Origin: Alphaproteobacteria bacterium
GTDB taxonomy: Bacteria; Pseudomonadota; Alphaproteobacteria; RF32; CAG-239
Assembly (NCBI GenBank): GCA_017465405.1
Contig: JAFTWG010000017.1
Location: 1 to 64,000 of the forward strand
DNA: 64,000 bases
Reading direction: 5' to 3'
Shown here: positions 26,236 to 36,239 of the stretch, in pieces
Numbering within the stretch: the first letter of the stretch is position 1
Layout of the letters: every line of letters begins with the position of its first letter
Translations under genes and position numbers: made by a program
Notes under the pieces: model-generated
Database searches by the model: none
What the model saw: the letters and a program-made list of their open reading frames with translations, nothing else
What the model was told of the DNA's origin: nothing

Positions 26236-29200
26236 ATGAGTAAAAAATTTTCATTTATGGCAGCTCTTTTGTTAGGTACCATCTTATCAACTACGGCTAG
26301 CGCTGAAACAGAACGTACAGGTTTAGTGCTTAATGACGGAAGTGTGATAGATAGCTTATCAAAAGATATGAATGATAATGAAGTTTTAGAAACGGTAGCT
26401 AACGAAACAATTTTGGGTGGTGCTGTTTTTATTACTGAACCTTCATTTGGTACCATAAACAGCATTACTGCAAATTTTAGTAATAACTATGTTCATAGTA
26501 ATGCTCAGGCAGCGGGGGGGTGCTATTGCTAACAGTGGTGGAACAATAGGTGTTATTGATTCTGTATTTAATGGAAATATTGCAAAAGTTAGTTATGATG
26601 CAACAAACGGTGCCCCTTCAAATGCTTCTTCTGGTGGTGGCGCTATATATAATAGCGGTATTATTGAAGAAATCAAAGGTAGTTTTGAAAATAACCAAGC
26701 CAATATTAAAGTTGCAGAAATACAAACTGTAATGGGTATGGGTGGTGCTATATGGAATAATGGTACACTCGGTGACGTATCAGCCGATTTTAAAAACAAC
26801 TCAACTAATGCCGGATCTGTAAATCTTAATAATGAAAATGTATCTATAGCATTAGGTCTTGGTGGTGCTTTGGTAAATACTGCTACTATGGGGAATGTGA
26901 CAGGTAACTATGACAATAATAAAGTTACCGGAACAATAGGAGCTGCTATAGGTGGTGCACTTACTAATACCGGAGTTATGGATACTTCTAATATAGGTGT
27001 GTTGGGAATTGCCGGAACTATTGATGGAAAATATACCAACAACAGAGCTACTGTAACTGCAGGTGCTGCTGCCGGTGGTGCTATCGGAAACTTGTTGGGT
27101 ACAAATGATGCAATCTCAGGCATATATGAAAAGAACAGAACTGTTGCAAATGCCGGTTTAGCTATAGGTGGTGCTGTTGGTATTGTTGCCGGAAAAACCG
27201 GAGATATTACAGGTGAATATAAATCAAACTATACAAATGCGACTCTAGGGTTAGCAGCAGGTGGTGCTATTGCAAATGCTTTGGGTAATGTCGGAAATAT
27301 AGATGGTACTTTCGAAGATAATAGTGTTACCGCAGAAGTAGGTGTTGCTTTTGGTGGTGCATTCGCAAGCATTGGTACTCAAGGCGATATAAATGCAACC
27401 TTTACAAAAAATAAGGTAAAGGCAAGTCTTGGTTTAGGTGGTGCTGTTGCTTTTGTCGGGCTTGATATTGACTTGCCGGAAGATGCAGAGGTTCCCGCTC
27501 AAATAGGATTGCCAAAAGCTACAAAAATTACTGCTGATTTCAATGGTAATACCGTAGAAGCTTATGCAGAAGGATTGTCAAACTTGATTTCCGGAATGCC
27601 TGAAAATGGTATTGCTGTCGGTGGTGCTGCCGCATTCATCGGATTAGCTGAATATGGAAAAGAAATAACCCCTGTAGAATTTGTTAACTCTAATTTCTAC
27701 GATAATAAGGCTTTTTCTGATGGTGGAAACGCATGGGGTGGTGCTCTTTTCGGAAATGCCATAAAGGTAACAGCTGACGGAAAAGACAGTATATTTAAAA
27801 ACAATACTGCAAATGGACGTAAGAGCGCAATTTATTTGCAAGGTATCGATTTTCTTAACAGTTTAATCGGAGAACAAACATTCTCTGAAGATGCTTTTGT
27901 TACTTTCACTGCTCAAAATGGCGGCAATGTAATTCTTTATGATGGTATCAGTGGTAATAACTATGCCGTTAATATTGAAGGTGATGGTAGCGGTGAAGTT
28001 GTATTTTATGATGAAATAGATAATGCGGAATATGTAAACATAAAATCTAACGCTAAAGCTCGTTTGGGTAAAAATGCAGTTGTTAAAACATCCAATTATA
28101 GTTCTGAAAACGGTACTTTGACTTTGGATATAGAAATTGATGGTAAAGGAAAAGCTATTCAAAACGCTATTATCACTTCTGATGGCGATATCGTCGGTAA
28201 TACAAATGTTATCGTTAATTCTGAAAACAGAGAAGTCTATGATAATGCGTCAACTATCTTTGTTAAAGCCGAATCGGATGATATGGCAACAGAATCCAGT
28301 TTTGAAGTATCTCGTGTAATCGGTAGTCCTTATATGTGGAAGGCTGAATTAAACTATGGTGGTGAAACAGAAGGTTCTACTTGGTATTTGGTTATGGACG
28401 ATAAACAAAATGAAGAATTTGGTTTTACGCCTGAAGCTATAGCAAGTATCGGATTGCCTTCAGCAGCAATCGCTCAAACCAGTGGTATGGTTTACAATAT
28501 TATGCGTAAAGTAAATATGAATAGACTATATTGTCCGGGTTGCGGTTTATATGATTATAACTGGGATGGCAAACCATTGCACAATGTTTGGGTTGATACC
28601 ACATACAATGGTTTAAAAATTGATGCTCCGGTAGAAATAGATGTTGATGTATGGGGTGTTGAAGCCGGTGGTGATATTCAATATGATTTGAATAATAAAC
28701 TTGGTGTATTTGTATCATACCGTCAAGGTAATTACGAAATGGATGGTAGTGGCGATAAAATTTTCTCAAGAATCGGTTCTGAACTTGATATCGACAGCTA
28801 TTTAGCCGGTTTGTATTATCGTTATGACAAAAACAACTGGTATGTTTTTGCAACCTTGTATGGTGGTATGCAAAATGCTGAAGCTACTACTGGTGACGGA
28901 CTTGGAAACTATGATACCGATGGTATTGAGTTAGGTGGAAGTGCTGAATTTGGTTATGGTTATGCCGTTAGCAAGACTTTGTCATTAACTCCAAGTTTAG
29001 GTTTATTCTACTCTCAAGTTAATTATGATGATGCAACAGATAATTTGGGCAAAACAGTAGAATATGACGACCTGAAGCAAGTTGAGTTGGAAGCCGGAGT
29101 AAAAGTTGCTCATACTCAATATACCGATGATGGATTTTACTCTCTGTATGTAAAACCGAGTGTTGTCCAAACACTTACAGATGGAGATGAAATAAATATT

Positions 29201-29371
29201 ACCGGTGTGGGTGAAGTTGATACTCTCGAAGATAAAACTTTGGCTCGTGTTGAAATCGGAGGTAACTATGGTTTCAATGACAACTGGTCTGTATATGGTT
29301 GGGCTAATTACACATTTGGTTCTGACTATAAGGCTACCTCTCTCGGTGCCGGTGTAAACTACAGTTGGTAA
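26236..29371 (+). CDS. Autotransporter adhesin, frameshifted at a G7 tract in this sequence
   Basis: The ATG at 26236 follows AAGGAGA and encodes a signal peptide (MSKKFSFMAALLLGT, cleaving near ASA-ETE) and about 94 residues before stopping at 26532. The rest of the protein continues in the +1 frame from the G7 tract at 26514-26520; with six Gs the two frames would join (AAGGAIANSGG) into about 1044 residues. The passenger is made of repeats of about 33 residues, each with GGA, then a Gly/Asn turn, typical of beta-helix adhesins. The C-terminal 260 residues form an autotransporter barrel ending in VNYSW. As sequenced the full-length protein is off. Either this is a phase-variable locus or the assembly has one extra G. 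Confidence 0.85.
26514..26520 (+). repeat. G7 homopolymer at the autotransporter frame junction
   Basis: Seven consecutive Gs in a roughly 34% GC genome. Removing one G restores a continuous frame from signal peptide to barrel. Poly-G slipped-strand mispairing is an established on/off switch for surface proteins in several Gram-negative bacteria. Confidence 0.85.
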
Positions 29372-29397
29372 ATCCGTATAACGGGTAACTAATACAT

Positions 29398-29456
29398 AAA
29401 AAGAAGATTTTTTGCTCATGTATGTTATCGTACACTCTGCAAAAATCTTCTTTTTT
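29398..29456 (+). terminator. Long hairpin after the autotransporter
   Basis: Arms AAAAAGAAGATTTTTTGC and GCAAAAATCTTCTTTTTT (one bulged T) enclose a loop containing TCATGTA and GTACACTCT. It is 27 bases after the stop codon and has T runs, so it likely terminates the autotransporter mRNA. The loop core reappears inverted in the next hairpin. Confidence 0.7.
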
Positions 29457-29514
29457 ATTATTTACTTCGTTCTCCGAATTTGTGATAAGAGCTGATTCTA
29501 TAGGCATTTAACAT

Positions 29515-29581
29515 AAAAAACTCTCTAAAAGCGACAAGAGTGTACAGAGTGGTACATGACCTAGCTTGAAGAGAGTTTTTT
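29515..29581. repeat. Second nested hairpin, inverted relative to the previous one
   Basis: Perfect 12-base arms AAAAAACTCTCT and AGAGAGTTTTTT enclose a loop whose reverse complement shares TCATGTA and GTACACTCT, 7 bases apart, with the hairpin at 29398-29456. The rest of the 334-base gap between the autotransporter and fabG (29372-29705) holds these hairpins and the fabG terminator; no gene is visible. Confidence 0.6.
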
Positions 29582-29662
29582 GTTATCTATCATATATATC
29601 TTACTTAACGGTAACAGGATATTTCTAATCAATTTTGTCGTAAAACAGTTTCAAAAACACAA

Positions 29663-29688
29663 AAAAGGAGGCGTGAAGCCTCCTTTTG
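29663..29688 (-). terminator. Terminator of the fabD-fabG unit
   Basis: Stem AAAAGGAGGC / GCCTCCTTTT with a 5-base loop lies 18 bases beyond the fabG stop; on the minus strand it is followed by TTTTTTG. Confidence 0.85.
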
Positions 29689-29705
29689 TTTTTTAGGTAA
29701 AAACC

Positions 29706-30443
29706 TTAAATCATAGCCATACCGCCATTGATGTTGATGGTTTGACCTGTAATGTATTGTGCTTCATCACTGGCCAAGAAAGCTACAACATTAGCGATGT
29801 CTTGAGCTTCACCGAGTTTTCCTTCAGGAATTTTTGCTAATAAAGCGGCTTTTACGTCTTCAGGTAATACATCGGTCATTGGAGTACGAATAAATCCCGG
29901 AGCAATAGAGTTTACGGTAATACCGCGAGAACCGACTTCTTGAGCTAAACATTTATTCATGGCAATCATACCGGCTTTGGAAGCAGAGTAGTTTGCTTGA
30001 CCTGCATTTCCGGTAACGCCTACAACAGAAGCAATACCGATGATACGACCGAAACGACGTTTCATCATGCCACGAACAGCTGCTTTGGCTAATTTGAAGC
30101 CGGCAGAAAGATTAACGTCTAAAACTAATTGCCAATCTTCGTCACTCATACGGATAAAGAGGTTGTCTCTTGTCAAACCGGCATTGTTTACCAAAATATC
30201 AATACGACCGAGTTTTTCTTCTACTTTTTCTACCAAAGATTTAACGTCGTCGGCATTTGTAAGGTTAGCGGTGAAAACCTCAACTCTTTCACCCAATTCT
30301 TCTTTGAGTTTGAGCATTGGTTCTTCACGCATATCTGTAAGAGCCAAAATAGCTCCTTGTGCATGCAATGTACGAGCGATTTTGTCGCCGATACCGCCGG
30401 CAGCACCGGTAATTAATGCAACTTTATTATCAAGTCTAAACAT
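29706..30443 (-). CDS. fabG: 3-oxoacyl-[ACP] reductase
   Basis: A 245-residue short-chain dehydrogenase. The cofactor site is ALITGAAGGIGDKIA, the NNAG motif is LVNNAGLTRDN, the catalytic set is Ser in GIASVVGVTGN with YSASK, and the C-terminus ends GQTININGGMAMI, as in FabG. It reduces 3-oxoacyl-ACP in fatty-acid elongation with NADPH. It follows fabD by 21 bases. In many proteobacteria acpP and fabF come next; here a terminator follows instead, so acpP must lie elsewhere. Confidence 0.95.
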   Translation of the reverse strand: MFRLDNKVALITGAAGGIGDKIARTLHAQGAILALTDMREEPMLKLKEELGERVEVFTANLTNADDVKSLVEKVEEKLGRIDILVNNAGLTRDNLFIRMSDEDWQLVLDVNLSAGFKLAKAAVRGMMKRRFGRIIGIASVVGVTGNAGQANYSASKAGMIAMNKCLAQEVGSRGITVNSIAPGFIRTPMTDVLPEDVKAALLAKIPEGKLGEAQDIANVVAFLASDEAQYITGQTININGGMAMI

Positions 30444-30464
30444 GTTTTTTTCCTTTACTAGTTG

Positions 30465-31409
30465 TTATAAATTTTTAGCTAATTCTTCTATTTCTGAAGG
30501 AGTGCAAACAGAAGAACTATTAATATCTTTATATCCTCTTTTTACCATTCCGGATAAAACTTTTCCGGCACCTAATTCATAGATATCGGTAATTCCTTCG
30601 CTATGCATAAAATTCATTGTTTCACGCCAGCGAACAGAACCGGTAACCTGTTCCACAAGATGTTTGATAATTTCTTTTTCGTTAGAAATCGGAGATGCTA
30701 ATACATTTGCAATCAAAGGTATTTGAGCAGGATTTGCTTCTACTTCCATAAAAACACGAGCCATAACTTCTGCAGCAGGCTGCATTAAAGGGCTATGAAA
30801 TGGAGCACTTACCGGTAATTTTATGCAACGTTTGGCACCAAATTCTCCGGCAATTTCCACGGCTTTTTCTATTGCGGCCATGTGACCGGATAAAACAACT
30901 TGTCCGTCAGAATTGTCGTTAGCAGCAACGCAAAGATTGTTTTCATCTTCACAGGCTTCTACCAGAGCATTAACATCTTTATAAGATAATCCGATAACGG
31001 CTGCCATACCGCCAATACCAAATGGAACAGCTTTTTGCATAGCGTCCCCTCTTGCCCTTAATAAGCGAGCGGTGTCTGCTAATGAAAAAACACCTGCGGC
31101 ACAAGCAGCAGAATACTCTCCCAAAGAGTGTCCGGCAACAAAGGTTGCTTTATCTTTTAATGAAATTCCGAACTCTTTTTCTAAAACCCTGACAACAGCC
31201 ATAGAAACAGACATCAATGCCGGTTGAGTATTTATCGTCATGGTTAGTTCTTGTTCCGGCCCGTTTATCATTAATTGAAACAGATTTTGATTGAGTGTAC
31301 TGTCAACTTCTTCAAAAACTTCTCTTGCTGAAGCAAAGTTGTCAGCCAAATCTTTTCCCATGCCTACAAATTGAGATCCTTGGCCGGGAAAAACAAAAGC
31401 GTTTTTCAT
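30465..31409 (-). CDS. fabD: Malonyl-CoA:ACP transacylase
   Basis: A 314-residue enzyme with FVFPGQGSQFVGMG at the start, the nucleophile serine in VAGHSLGEYSA, and the active-site His region PVSAPFHSPLM. It loads malonyl groups onto acyl carrier protein for fatty-acid synthesis. First gene of the fabD-fabG unit, preceded by a good candidate promoter. Confidence 0.96.
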   Translation of the reverse strand: MKNAFVFPGQGSQFVGMGKDLADNFASAREVFEEVDSTLNQNLFQLMINGPEQELTMTINTQPALMSVSMAVVRVLEKEFGISLKDKATFVAGHSLGEYSAACAAGVFSLADTARLLRARGDAMQKAVPFGIGGMAAVIGLSYKDVNALVEACEDENNLCVAANDNSDGQVVLSGHMAAIEKAVEIAGEFGAKRCIKLPVSAPFHSPLMQPAAEVMARVFMEVEANPAQIPLIANVLASPISNEKEIIKHLVEQVTGSVRWRETMNFMHSEGITDIYELGAGKVLSGMVKRGYKDINSSSVCTPSEIEELAKNL

Positions 31410-31444
31410 AAAAAAACCTCTTAAAATTGTTAATCGTAAGCATT

Positions 31445-31473
31445 GTTTAAACTGAAAAAAACGAAAAAGTCAA
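31445..31473 (-). promoter_or_regulatory. Candidate promoter of fabD-fabG
   Basis: On the minus strand TTGACT (31468-31473) and TTAAAC (31445-31450) are 17 bases apart, 36 bases upstream of the fabD start. Confidence 0.45.
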
Positions 31474-31549
31474 GTTAAAAAACTTTTGTTAACTTTAGTG
31501 AAAGAATCTTAATGCTATGATACTTCGAGTTTAAATTTTCCAACAATAA

Positions 31550-33829
31550 ATGAAAAAAAAGACAATGGCAAAGAAACATCAAAAAAAACAAGATACATTT
31601 TACTATATATTCGGACGTCCGATTTTGGGATTAGCAATTGTAATTGCTAATATTTTGGTGATAGGAAGTGTTTGTTGTTATTGTCCTACGGATAATTCCT
31701 TTAATAAAACCGGAGATGGAATTAAAAATATTTTCGGAATCTTCGGGGCTAACACCGCAGATTTTATTTTATCTGTTTTCGGGGTGGCTTTACCGATGTT
31801 TTTGTTGGCTTTTTTCGGCTGGGCGAAGAAACTTTGCTCAAAACAAGAAATTACATATAAATGGTTTAGATTTTTTGTTTGGTTTTTAGGATTGCTTTTA
31901 ACTGCGTTATGTTTTGATTATGCAAATAATTTGGGAGGAAATGCCGGTAAAATTTTATCAATAAACTTACAAAAAGTTTTGCCATCATTCTCTTATTCAA
32001 AGGAAATTATAACTGTTTTGGCAGGAGTCTTCGGGTTTTGGGCTTTAAATTTTTCTGCTTGCGTACCTATGGTTTTTTGGTGGAATAAGTTAAAATCTTT
32101 AAGTGTCTTCTTATATAAGACTGTTTGTCAAATCTTGAGATATTCGTGGATTTTTGTAAGAAGTCTGAAAAAAATACCACAATTATTCGGTAAAAAGAGA
32201 CAAGAAACAACATTGAGAAAAGAACCGAAATTTAAGTCAGATAAAGATGAGCCTATAGAAATGAAAGCGCCAAAAATTAAGGTTCAAACCGAAACTAAAA
32301 ACAAGCCGGTTAAAAAACAAGAAAATAAGAACGGATATGTGTATCCTTCAATAGATTTATTGTCAAAAGCAAAAACAAAAAATGCTAACGTTATGAGCGA
32401 AAAAGAGCTCGATGAAACAGCTCGTAAACTTGAGGAAGTTTTACAAGAATTTGGTGTGAACGGAAAGATTGTAAAAATTCGTCCCGGACCGGTAATTACT
32501 CTTTATGAATTGTCACCTGCACCGGGAACTAAAACCGCAAGAGTAATCGGTTTAGCTGATGATATTGCTCGTTCCATGTCAGCTGTTTCCGTTCGAATTG
32601 CCGTGGTTACGGGTAAAAACACCATAGGTATAGAATTACCTAATCCGGTTAGAGAAATAGTGTTATTACACGATTTAATTGCCGGCGATGGTTTTTCAAA
32701 CACTAAAAATGCTCTAAATGTTGTTTTGGGTAAAGATATGGGAGGCGAAAATGTTTATGCCGATTTGGCAAAAATGCCTCACCTTTTAGTTGCCGGTACA
32801 ACAGGTTCCGGTAAGTCTGTCGGTATGAACTCGATGATTTTGTCCTTGTTGTATAAAATGAGTCCGGCAGAATGTCGCCTGATTATGATTGATCCTAAAA
32901 TGTTGGAATTTTCTGTTTATAACGGAATTCCTCATCTTTTAACTCCGGTTATTACCGATCCGGCTAAAGCGGTTCTGGGACTAAAATGGGCAGTTAAGGA
33001 AATGGAGGACAGATACAGAGCTATGGCGCAACTCAATGTCCGAAATATTTCCGGATATAATACTCGTTTGGAAGAACTACGAAATAGCGGAGAAAAACCA
33101 GTCAGGACAATTCAAACCGGCTTTGATCCGGAAACTGGTGCTCCTATTTATGAAAAACAAGAAATAGATTTAACACCACTACCATATATTGTGGTTATTG
33201 TCGATGAAGTTGCAGACCTAATGTTAGTAGCAAGCAAAGAGGTTGAGGCAGCGATTCAGCGTTTATCACAAATGGCTCGTGCTGCAGGTATTCACCTTAT
33301 TTTGGCAACACAAAGACCTTCAGTTAATGTTATTACCGGCGTTATTAAAGCAAACTTCCCGACAAGAATCAGCTTCCAAGTTACTTCAAAAGTTGACAGT
33401 AAGGTTATTTTAGGGGTTCAGGGTGCCGAACAGTTGTTAGGTATGGGGGATATGCTATATATGCCGACCGGACAAACACCTGTTCGTGTACACGGAAGTT
33501 TTGTTAAAGACAGCGAAGTTGAGGCTATTGTAGAATTTTTGAAAAGCCAAAGCACTCCGGAATACGTTGATGGTATAACTGAAGGAGAATTAGATACAAA
33601 AGATTCCGGCTCAGTTTTTGATAGGACATCAATGGGTGCGGGAATGGGCGGCGATGAAGGTCTATATGCACAAGCCGTAGAGATTGTGCGTAATGATAAT
33701 AAAACATCTATAAGTTATGTTCAACGTCGCTTGCGTATAGGATATAACCGAGCTGCTTCACTTGTTGAACGAATGGAAGCTGAAGGGGTTATTTATACTG
33801 ATGCTACCGGCAAAAAATGTGTGGCATAG
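31550..33829 (+). CDS. ftsK: DNA translocase FtsK
   Basis: A 759-residue translocase. Four N-terminal membrane helices (about residues 20-175) anchor it at the septum. A shortish charged linker leads to the motor, with GTTGSGKS at residues 416-423, Walker B VVIVDEVADLM, and the ATPase segment LATQRPSVNVITGVIKAN. The C-terminal gamma domain (RRLRIGYNRAASLVERME) reads chromosome polarity signals. It moves DNA during division and activates XerCD at dif. It converges on the gene at 33832. Confidence 0.96.
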   Translation: MKKKTMAKKHQKKQDTFYYIFGRPILGLAIVIANILVIGSVCCYCPTDNSFNKTGDGIKNIFGIFGANTADFILSVFGVALPMFLLAFFGWAKKLCSKQEITYKWFRFFVWFLGLLLTALCFDYANNLGGNAGKILSINLQKVLPSFSYSKEIITVLAGVFGFWALNFSACVPMVFWWNKLKSLSVFLYKTVCQILRYSWIFVRSLKKIPQLFGKKRQETTLRKEPKFKSDKDEPIEMKAPKIKVQTETKNKPVKKQENKNGYVYPSIDLLSKAKTKNANVMSEKELDETARKLEEVLQEFGVNGKIVKIRPGPVITLYELSPAPGTKTARVIGLADDIARSMSAVSVRIAVVTGKNTIGIELPNPVREIVLLHDLIAGDGFSNTKNALNVVLGKDMGGENVYADLAKMPHLLVAGTTGSGKSVGMNSMILSLLYKMSPAECRLIMIDPKMLEFSVYNGIPHLLTPVITDPAKAVLGLKWAVKEMEDRYRAMAQLNVRNISGYNTRLEELRNSGEKPVRTIQTGFDPETGAPIYEKQEIDLTPLPYIVVIVDEVADLMLVASKEVEAAIQRLSQMARAAGIHLILATQRPSVNVITGVIKANFPTRISFQVTSKVDSKVILGVQGAEQLLGMGDMLYMPTGQTPVRVHGSFVKDSEVEAIVEFLKSQSTPEYVDGITEGELDTKDSGSVFDRTSMGAGMGGDEGLYAQAVEIVRNDNKTSISYVQRRLRIGYNRAASLVERMEAEGVIYTDATGKKCVA

Positions 33830-33831
33830 TT

Positions 33832-34734
33832 CTAGTCAATTACTCCATAGTCTCCGGTTACCAACAACAATAATGCTAAGAGAAATCCTATCATGGCAAA
33901 TCCGGCTTTTACGGATATATTATCCGGTATTTTGGTATATTTGTTCAAAAAGAATACAAAAATAGGTGCGGTTAATAGTAGAGACGTGACATATCCGGGG
34001 TTTGGTGCAATTCGTAAAGCAAGAGTTTTTGCGGTAATGAGAGCAGTGCTAAAGCCTATGATATAAATTCCGGCTTTGGTAACTCGCGGTGCAAAAACCT
34101 GTTGGAAAAATTCTTTTATATTCGGACGCTGTTGTTTTATATACCAGTATGAATTTACTATTCCACTGACAAAAGTTGCAACGGTTAAATAATAAACAAC
34201 AGCTGCTCCGACGGATGATCCTCTCATTGCTATTTCTTTGGTAGCAATACTCATTCCCGAAAGAGATAAAATTGCCGGAAGCATATATGTTGCCAGCTCA
34301 TATGAAACAGGGCTTTTTATCATATACCAATAACTGACGGTAAAACCGAATAAAAGTAAGATAATCGTGATGACGGTAGTTCCGTCATTAATTACATATT
34401 TAAAGTTTTCCGGTGTAAGAATCCACCAAAAAATTGTAGTTGCCATAGCGGTTAATGCCATAACTCGAGAAGTAGGTCCGGCACCATATTTTGCGGAAGC
34501 AAAAAATAAATGCGAATCATAAACAGCAATCATTATTCCCTGAATTATTAATAACAACCAGTAAAATGCGGAAGTTTGCGGAGTAAAAAGGAAACAAAAC
34601 GGTAAAAATAAAAAAGATATACCAAATCCCCGCCATATTCCCAAAAGATATGCGTTCAGTTTGTAATGTTGGTTAAAAATTGTATATATAGCAGTGAAAA
34701 AACCGTATATAAGCCCATTTATAATCCAAAGCAT
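33832..34734 (-). CDS. Ten-helix membrane protein, DMT/EamA-like
   Basis: A 300-residue, very hydrophobic protein with about ten transmembrane helices in two similar halves, each about 145 residues, as in drug/metabolite transporter proteins. The half boundary lies near residue 150. I see no signature that names a substrate. The helix start SVGAAVVYYLTV and the C-terminal SLLLTAPIFVFFLNKY fit an EamA pattern, but the match is by eye only. It converges with ftsK, its stop 3 bases away. Confidence 0.55.
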   Translation of the reverse strand: MLWIINGLIYGFFTAIYTIFNQHYKLNAYLLGIWRGFGISFLFLPFCFLFTPQTSAFYWLLLIIQGIMIAVYDSHLFFASAKYGAGPTSRVMALTAMATTIFWWILTPENFKYVINDGTTVITIILLLFGFTVSYWYMIKSPVSYELATYMLPAILSLSGMSIATKEIAMRGSSVGAAVVYYLTVATFVSGIVNSYWYIKQQRPNIKEFFQQVFAPRVTKAGIYIIGFSTALITAKTLALRIAPNPGYVTSLLLTAPIFVFFLNKYTKIPDNISVKAGFAMIGFLLALLLLVTGDYGVID

Positions 34735-34783
34735 ATTTCTCTCCTCTTAATTAGAAATATGCTCTCACAAACCAAATAAAAGG

Positions 34784-35791
34784 TTATAGCTCTTTTATTT
34801 TTTCTAAAATGGCATTTTTTTGATTATGGTTTGCCTTAAATATTTTTGTTGCATTATAATCTATAGCTTTACAGGCATCTTTAATAGTTAAAATACTTTT
34901 TAATTCTTCCGGTATCTCTTCGGTTGTAATAGGATTACCTAAAGCTTCGGTTGATGCTTTTATCATAGTTTTTTGCATTTCTTTCAATTCGCTGCTAATC
35001 AGGTCGTTGATAAAATTAACTACATTGACCGGAAGTTTTTCCCATTCTTTGGTTATATCGCTGTTTTGTTCCTGAAGTTTTTTATCGAAAATTGTGTATT
35101 CTTCCATAAAAGCGTCGGCAAAAGCCTTACGATAAAATTTCATATCATACCCGTGTTTTTGGCATATGGCAGGATATGCCACCATATGTTTAAAATTGAT
35201 GGCGGTTAAGAATTTTTGCGGATCGGTAAGTGATGTAATATCATTGAATCTGTTCAATGCGTTGATGTAATTATATGCAAAAGATATAACAAAAAATATC
35301 GGTAAAAATATAATCGTAAAAAATTCACCGACGGATACTTTCTTTTTAAGTTCCGTTTGTTTAGGATTGTATTTATTTATGCTTTTTTGAATAATTGATA
35401 AAACAAATGCAGTAACAATTAAAATTATAAACTCAAACAAAAACCAGTAAAAAACATGCCTTAATGTAAATTCATCAAAAGATAATGTCAGAGATAAAAA
35501 CAAATCAAATATGAATAAAATAGGAGCAGCCCATAAGCAAAAAACAGTAACTCCGGAAGGCGATATTCGTTTTTTTATGATGAAAAATAATTGAAAAACA
35601 TAAAACACCGACAATATCCAACCACGCAATATCGGATTTATCTTAATTCTTCCCACAAAACGGATTGCCTGCCAGTTTTTGTAAAACCAGAACAATTGAT
35701 AAAACCCCAATGATAAAACGATGCACCAAAACATTTTTTGGGCAGAAATCGGATAAAATATGATATTTCTGTTTTTTTCAGTCATTTTCAT
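34784..35791 (-). CDS. Membrane protein with DUF4234-like N-terminus, unknown function
   Basis: A 335-residue protein. The first 100 residues resemble DUF4234 (SLGFYQLFWFYKNWQAI), followed by four or five membrane helices to about residue 190. The C-terminal 140 residues are soluble and helical (KLPVNVVNFINDLISSELKEM, shown partly) without a known domain. It lies beside the trxA terminator and the gene at 33832 on the same strand. Its role is unknown. Confidence 0.55.
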   Translation of the reverse strand: MKMTEKNRNIIFYPISAQKMFWCIVLSLGFYQLFWFYKNWQAIRFVGRIKINPILRGWILSVFYVFQLFFIIKKRISPSGVTVFCLWAAPILFIFDLFLSLTLSFDEFTLRHVFYWFLFEFIILIVTAFVLSIIQKSINKYNPKQTELKKKVSVGEFFTIIFLPIFFVISFAYNYINALNRFNDITSLTDPQKFLTAINFKHMVAYPAICQKHGYDMKFYRKAFADAFMEEYTIFDKKLQEQNSDITKEWEKLPVNVVNFINDLISSELKEMQKTMIKASTEALGNPITTEEIPEELKSILTIKDACKAIDYNATKIFKANHNQKNAILEKIKEL

Positions 35792-35798
35792 TCCTATT

Positions 35799-35824
35799 GA
35801 AAAAGCCCTGTCAGGCAGGGCTTT
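35799..35824 (-). terminator. Terminator after trxA
   Basis: Stem AGCCCTG / CAGGGCT with loop TCAGG and, on the minus strand, a TTTT run after it, directly beyond the trxA stop codon. Confidence 0.8.
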
Positions 35825-35830
35825 AAGCGT

Positions 35831-36148
35831 TTATTTATTAAAAGATTCAATCCAAGAAACTATAGCTGATTGAGGATTTAGTCCAACTTTTGTATCAACT
35901 TGTTGTCCGTCTTTAAATAAGAACATTGTAGGAATACTTCTGATTCCGTATCCGGCGGCTGTATTTGGAGCTTCATCAACATTCATTTTGCAAATTTTAA
36001 CTTTGTCGCCCATTACTTTTGAAACTTCTTCTAATATCGGACCGAGTTGACGACAAGGACCACACCATTCTGCCCAAAAATCAACCAATACTAAACCTTT
36101 GCTTTTTAATACTTCTGTTTCAAATTGTTCGTCGTTTATAGATAACAT
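35831..36148 (-). CDS. trxA: Thioredoxin
   Basis: A 105-residue thioredoxin with the active site WAEWCGPCRQLGP and the cis-proline region IRSIPTMFLFKDG. It reduces protein disulfides in the cytoplasm. In many alphaproteobacteria it follows addB-addA, as here, though the 90-base gap and own ribosome site allow separate expression. Confidence 0.97.
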   Translation of the reverse strand: MLSINDEQFETEVLKSKGLVLVDFWAEWCGPCRQLGPILEEVSKVMGDKVKICKMNVDEAPNTAAGYGIRSIPTMFLFKDGQQVDTKVGLNPQSAIVSWIESFNK

Positions 36149-36239
36149 CTGTTTCCCTTTCTATTGTGAAATTGTCTTTGTTGATATAATCATTTATACA
36201 TCATATTAAAGATTAATTTTATAAAGACAATATATTTTA

